From assembly GCA_018399015.1 (NCBI GenBank), contig CP073761.1, positions 1,302,001 to 1,366,000 of the forward strand: DNA of 64,000 nt, written 5' to 3'. The DNA comes from Cyanobium sp. M30B3 (GTDB lineage: Bacteria; Cyanobacteriota; Cyanobacteriia; PCC-6307; Cyanobiaceae). The translations under genes and the position numbers were made by a program. The stretch's first letter is position 1. Every line of letters starts with the position of its first letter. The notes beneath the pieces are model-generated. The model made no database searches, was not told where the DNA came from, and was given only the letters and a program-made list of their open reading frames with translations. Positions 63,232 through 64,000 of the stretch are shown piece by piece.

Positions 63232-64000
63232 ATGGGCAGGGTATGGCGCTCCGGCAGCAGCTGGACCCGGGGGGTGCTGCACAACTGGCGCGGAGATCTG
63301 GCCGGCGGCATCACCACGGCCGTGGTGGCCCTGCCGCTGGCGCTGGCGTTCGGGCTCACCTCCGGCGCAGGTGCGATTGCCGGCCTGTGGGGGGCGATCG
63401 TGCTCGGCTTCGTGGCCGCACCCCTCGGCGGAACCCCGGCCCAGGTGTCCGGCCCCACTGGCCCGATGACCGTGATCATGGCCGGCATCATCACGGCCAT
63501 GGCAAGCCGCTACGGCAGCGATTCCGCCCTGGCGATGGCCTTCACGGTGGCCCTGGTGGCGGGGGCGCTGCAGGTGCTGTTCGGTCTGCTGCGCCTCGGC
63601 CAGTACATCGTGCAGATGCCCTATTCGGTGATCTCCGGGTTCATGTCGGGGATTGGCGCCATGGTGGTGGTGCTGCAGCTGCCGGTGCTGCTGGGGCTCG
63701 ACCTGCGCGGATCGATTCCACAGCTGCTCGCGGCCCTGCCGGGGGAGTTGCCGCGGTTTAACGGTCTGGCGGCACTCTTCGGTGCGCTCACCTTTGTGGT
63801 GGTGCGCTGGTATCCCAGGCGCTGGAACCACTGGCTGCCGGCACCGTTGCTGGCCCTGCTGCTGATCACGGCCCTCAGCACCCTGCTGCCGGAAGCGGCG
63901 CTGCCCCGGCTCGGGGCCATCCCGCAGGGGCTGCCAACCCTGCGTTGGCCGCAGCTGCGGTTTGACGATCTGCGCCTGCTGGGTGGGTACGCCATCACCC
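63232..64000 (+). CDS. SulP-family anion transporter, N-terminal part
   Basis: ATG 63232 behind GGGAG begins a SulP transporter that runs past the window end (256 codons here). LHNWRGDLAGGITTAVVAL, ALAFGLTSGAGAIAGLWGA, VSGPTGPMTVIMAGI (the SulP anion-site segment) and PYSVISGFMSGIGAMVV are conserved. The VSGPTGPMT form differs from the ISEPTGPMT of the bicarbonate transporter BicA; sulfate or another anion is equally possible. The STAS domain lies beyond the window. Confidence 0.93.
   Translation, partial: MGRVWRSGSSWTRGVLHNWRGDLAGGITTAVVALPLALAFGLTSGAGAIAGLWGAIVLGFVAAPLGGTPAQVSGPTGPMTVIMAGIITAMASRYGSDSALAMAFTVALVAGALQVLFGLLRLGQYIVQMPYSVISGFMSGIGAMVVVLQLPVLLGLDLRGSIPQLLAALPGELPRFNGLAALFGALTFVVVRWYPRRWNHWLPAPLLALLLITALSTLLPEAALPRLGAIPQGLPTLRWPQLRFDDLRLLGGYAIT

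Overview
The window looks like chromosomal DNA of a high-GC unicellular cyanobacterium of the Cyanobium/Synechococcus type. It carries phosphoribulokinase, a Calvin-cycle-type class II aldolase, a DUF3685 (Ycf55-like) protein, a DUF3727 protein, a thylakoid photosystem I accumulation factor-like protein and a CSP41-like epimerase. HIP1 octamers (GCGATCGC) occur, for example at 946, 18083, 22821, 34114 and 48613. Most genes are on the minus strand. I see no rRNA, tRNA, CRISPR array or complete insertion sequence.

Layout. 1-15738 is core metabolism: UPF0182 end, fbaA with an intrinsic terminator, a Gfo/Idh/MocA oxidoreductase, accD, prepilin peptidase, prk, leuB, lpxD, a proB/yqeG/DUF3727/ruvX group, a GNAT protein, a CofE-like ligase and a PIN-PhoH ATPase. 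15739-16786 is a lower-GC gap with a decayed FkbM methyltransferase. 16787-31512 is a nitrogen island. Its centre is a guanidine-I riboswitch (28901-29022, minus) feeding gdmH (Ni guanidine hydrolase), hypA, hypB, a type III glutamine synthetase-like gene and an ABC transporter (binding protein, permease, ATPase). The island continues with a Rieske oxygenase, a TIM-barrel protein, a desaturase, an alpha/beta hydrolase and a second glutamine synthetase-like gene. Divergently from the riboswitch lie an M20 amidohydrolase and a GCS2-family ligase. A near-consensus NtcA site with a -10 box 22 nt downstream precedes the riboswitch. The simplest reading is import of guanidine, hydrolysis to urea and ammonium by a Ni enzyme served by its own Ni chaperones, and ammonium capture by the GS-like protein. 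The Rieske arm suggests an undescribed extension to substituted guanidines or amines.

31531-44987 returns to housekeeping genes: tenA, fumC, the PSI factor, DUF3685, a Fur-family regulator, hisA with an unusual in-frame N-terminal extension, an AEC permease, a CSP41-like epimerase, a flavin amine oxidase, a large NapH-like 4Fe-4S membrane protein, pgsA and a Coq4-like protein. A solitary antitoxin with a gutted PIN toxin follows (45084-45462), then a CBS protein and a HAD hydrolase.

47062-57115 is a type I restriction-modification locus, hsdM - hsdS - DUF262/DUF1524 protein - hsdR. Two toxin-antitoxin modules (mazEF-like and a VapBC/FitAB-like pair) sit between hsdM and hsdS, bracketed by a 115-bp direct repeat of the hsdM 3' end. 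After it come pdeM, a glutathione S-transferase, an odd fusion of a degenerate sigma54-activator-like AAA+ domain to a NapH-like 4Fe-4S membrane module, a 35-residue membrane protein, an SDR, a GNAT protein, a broken alpha/beta hydrolase and the start of a SulP transporter that runs off the end.
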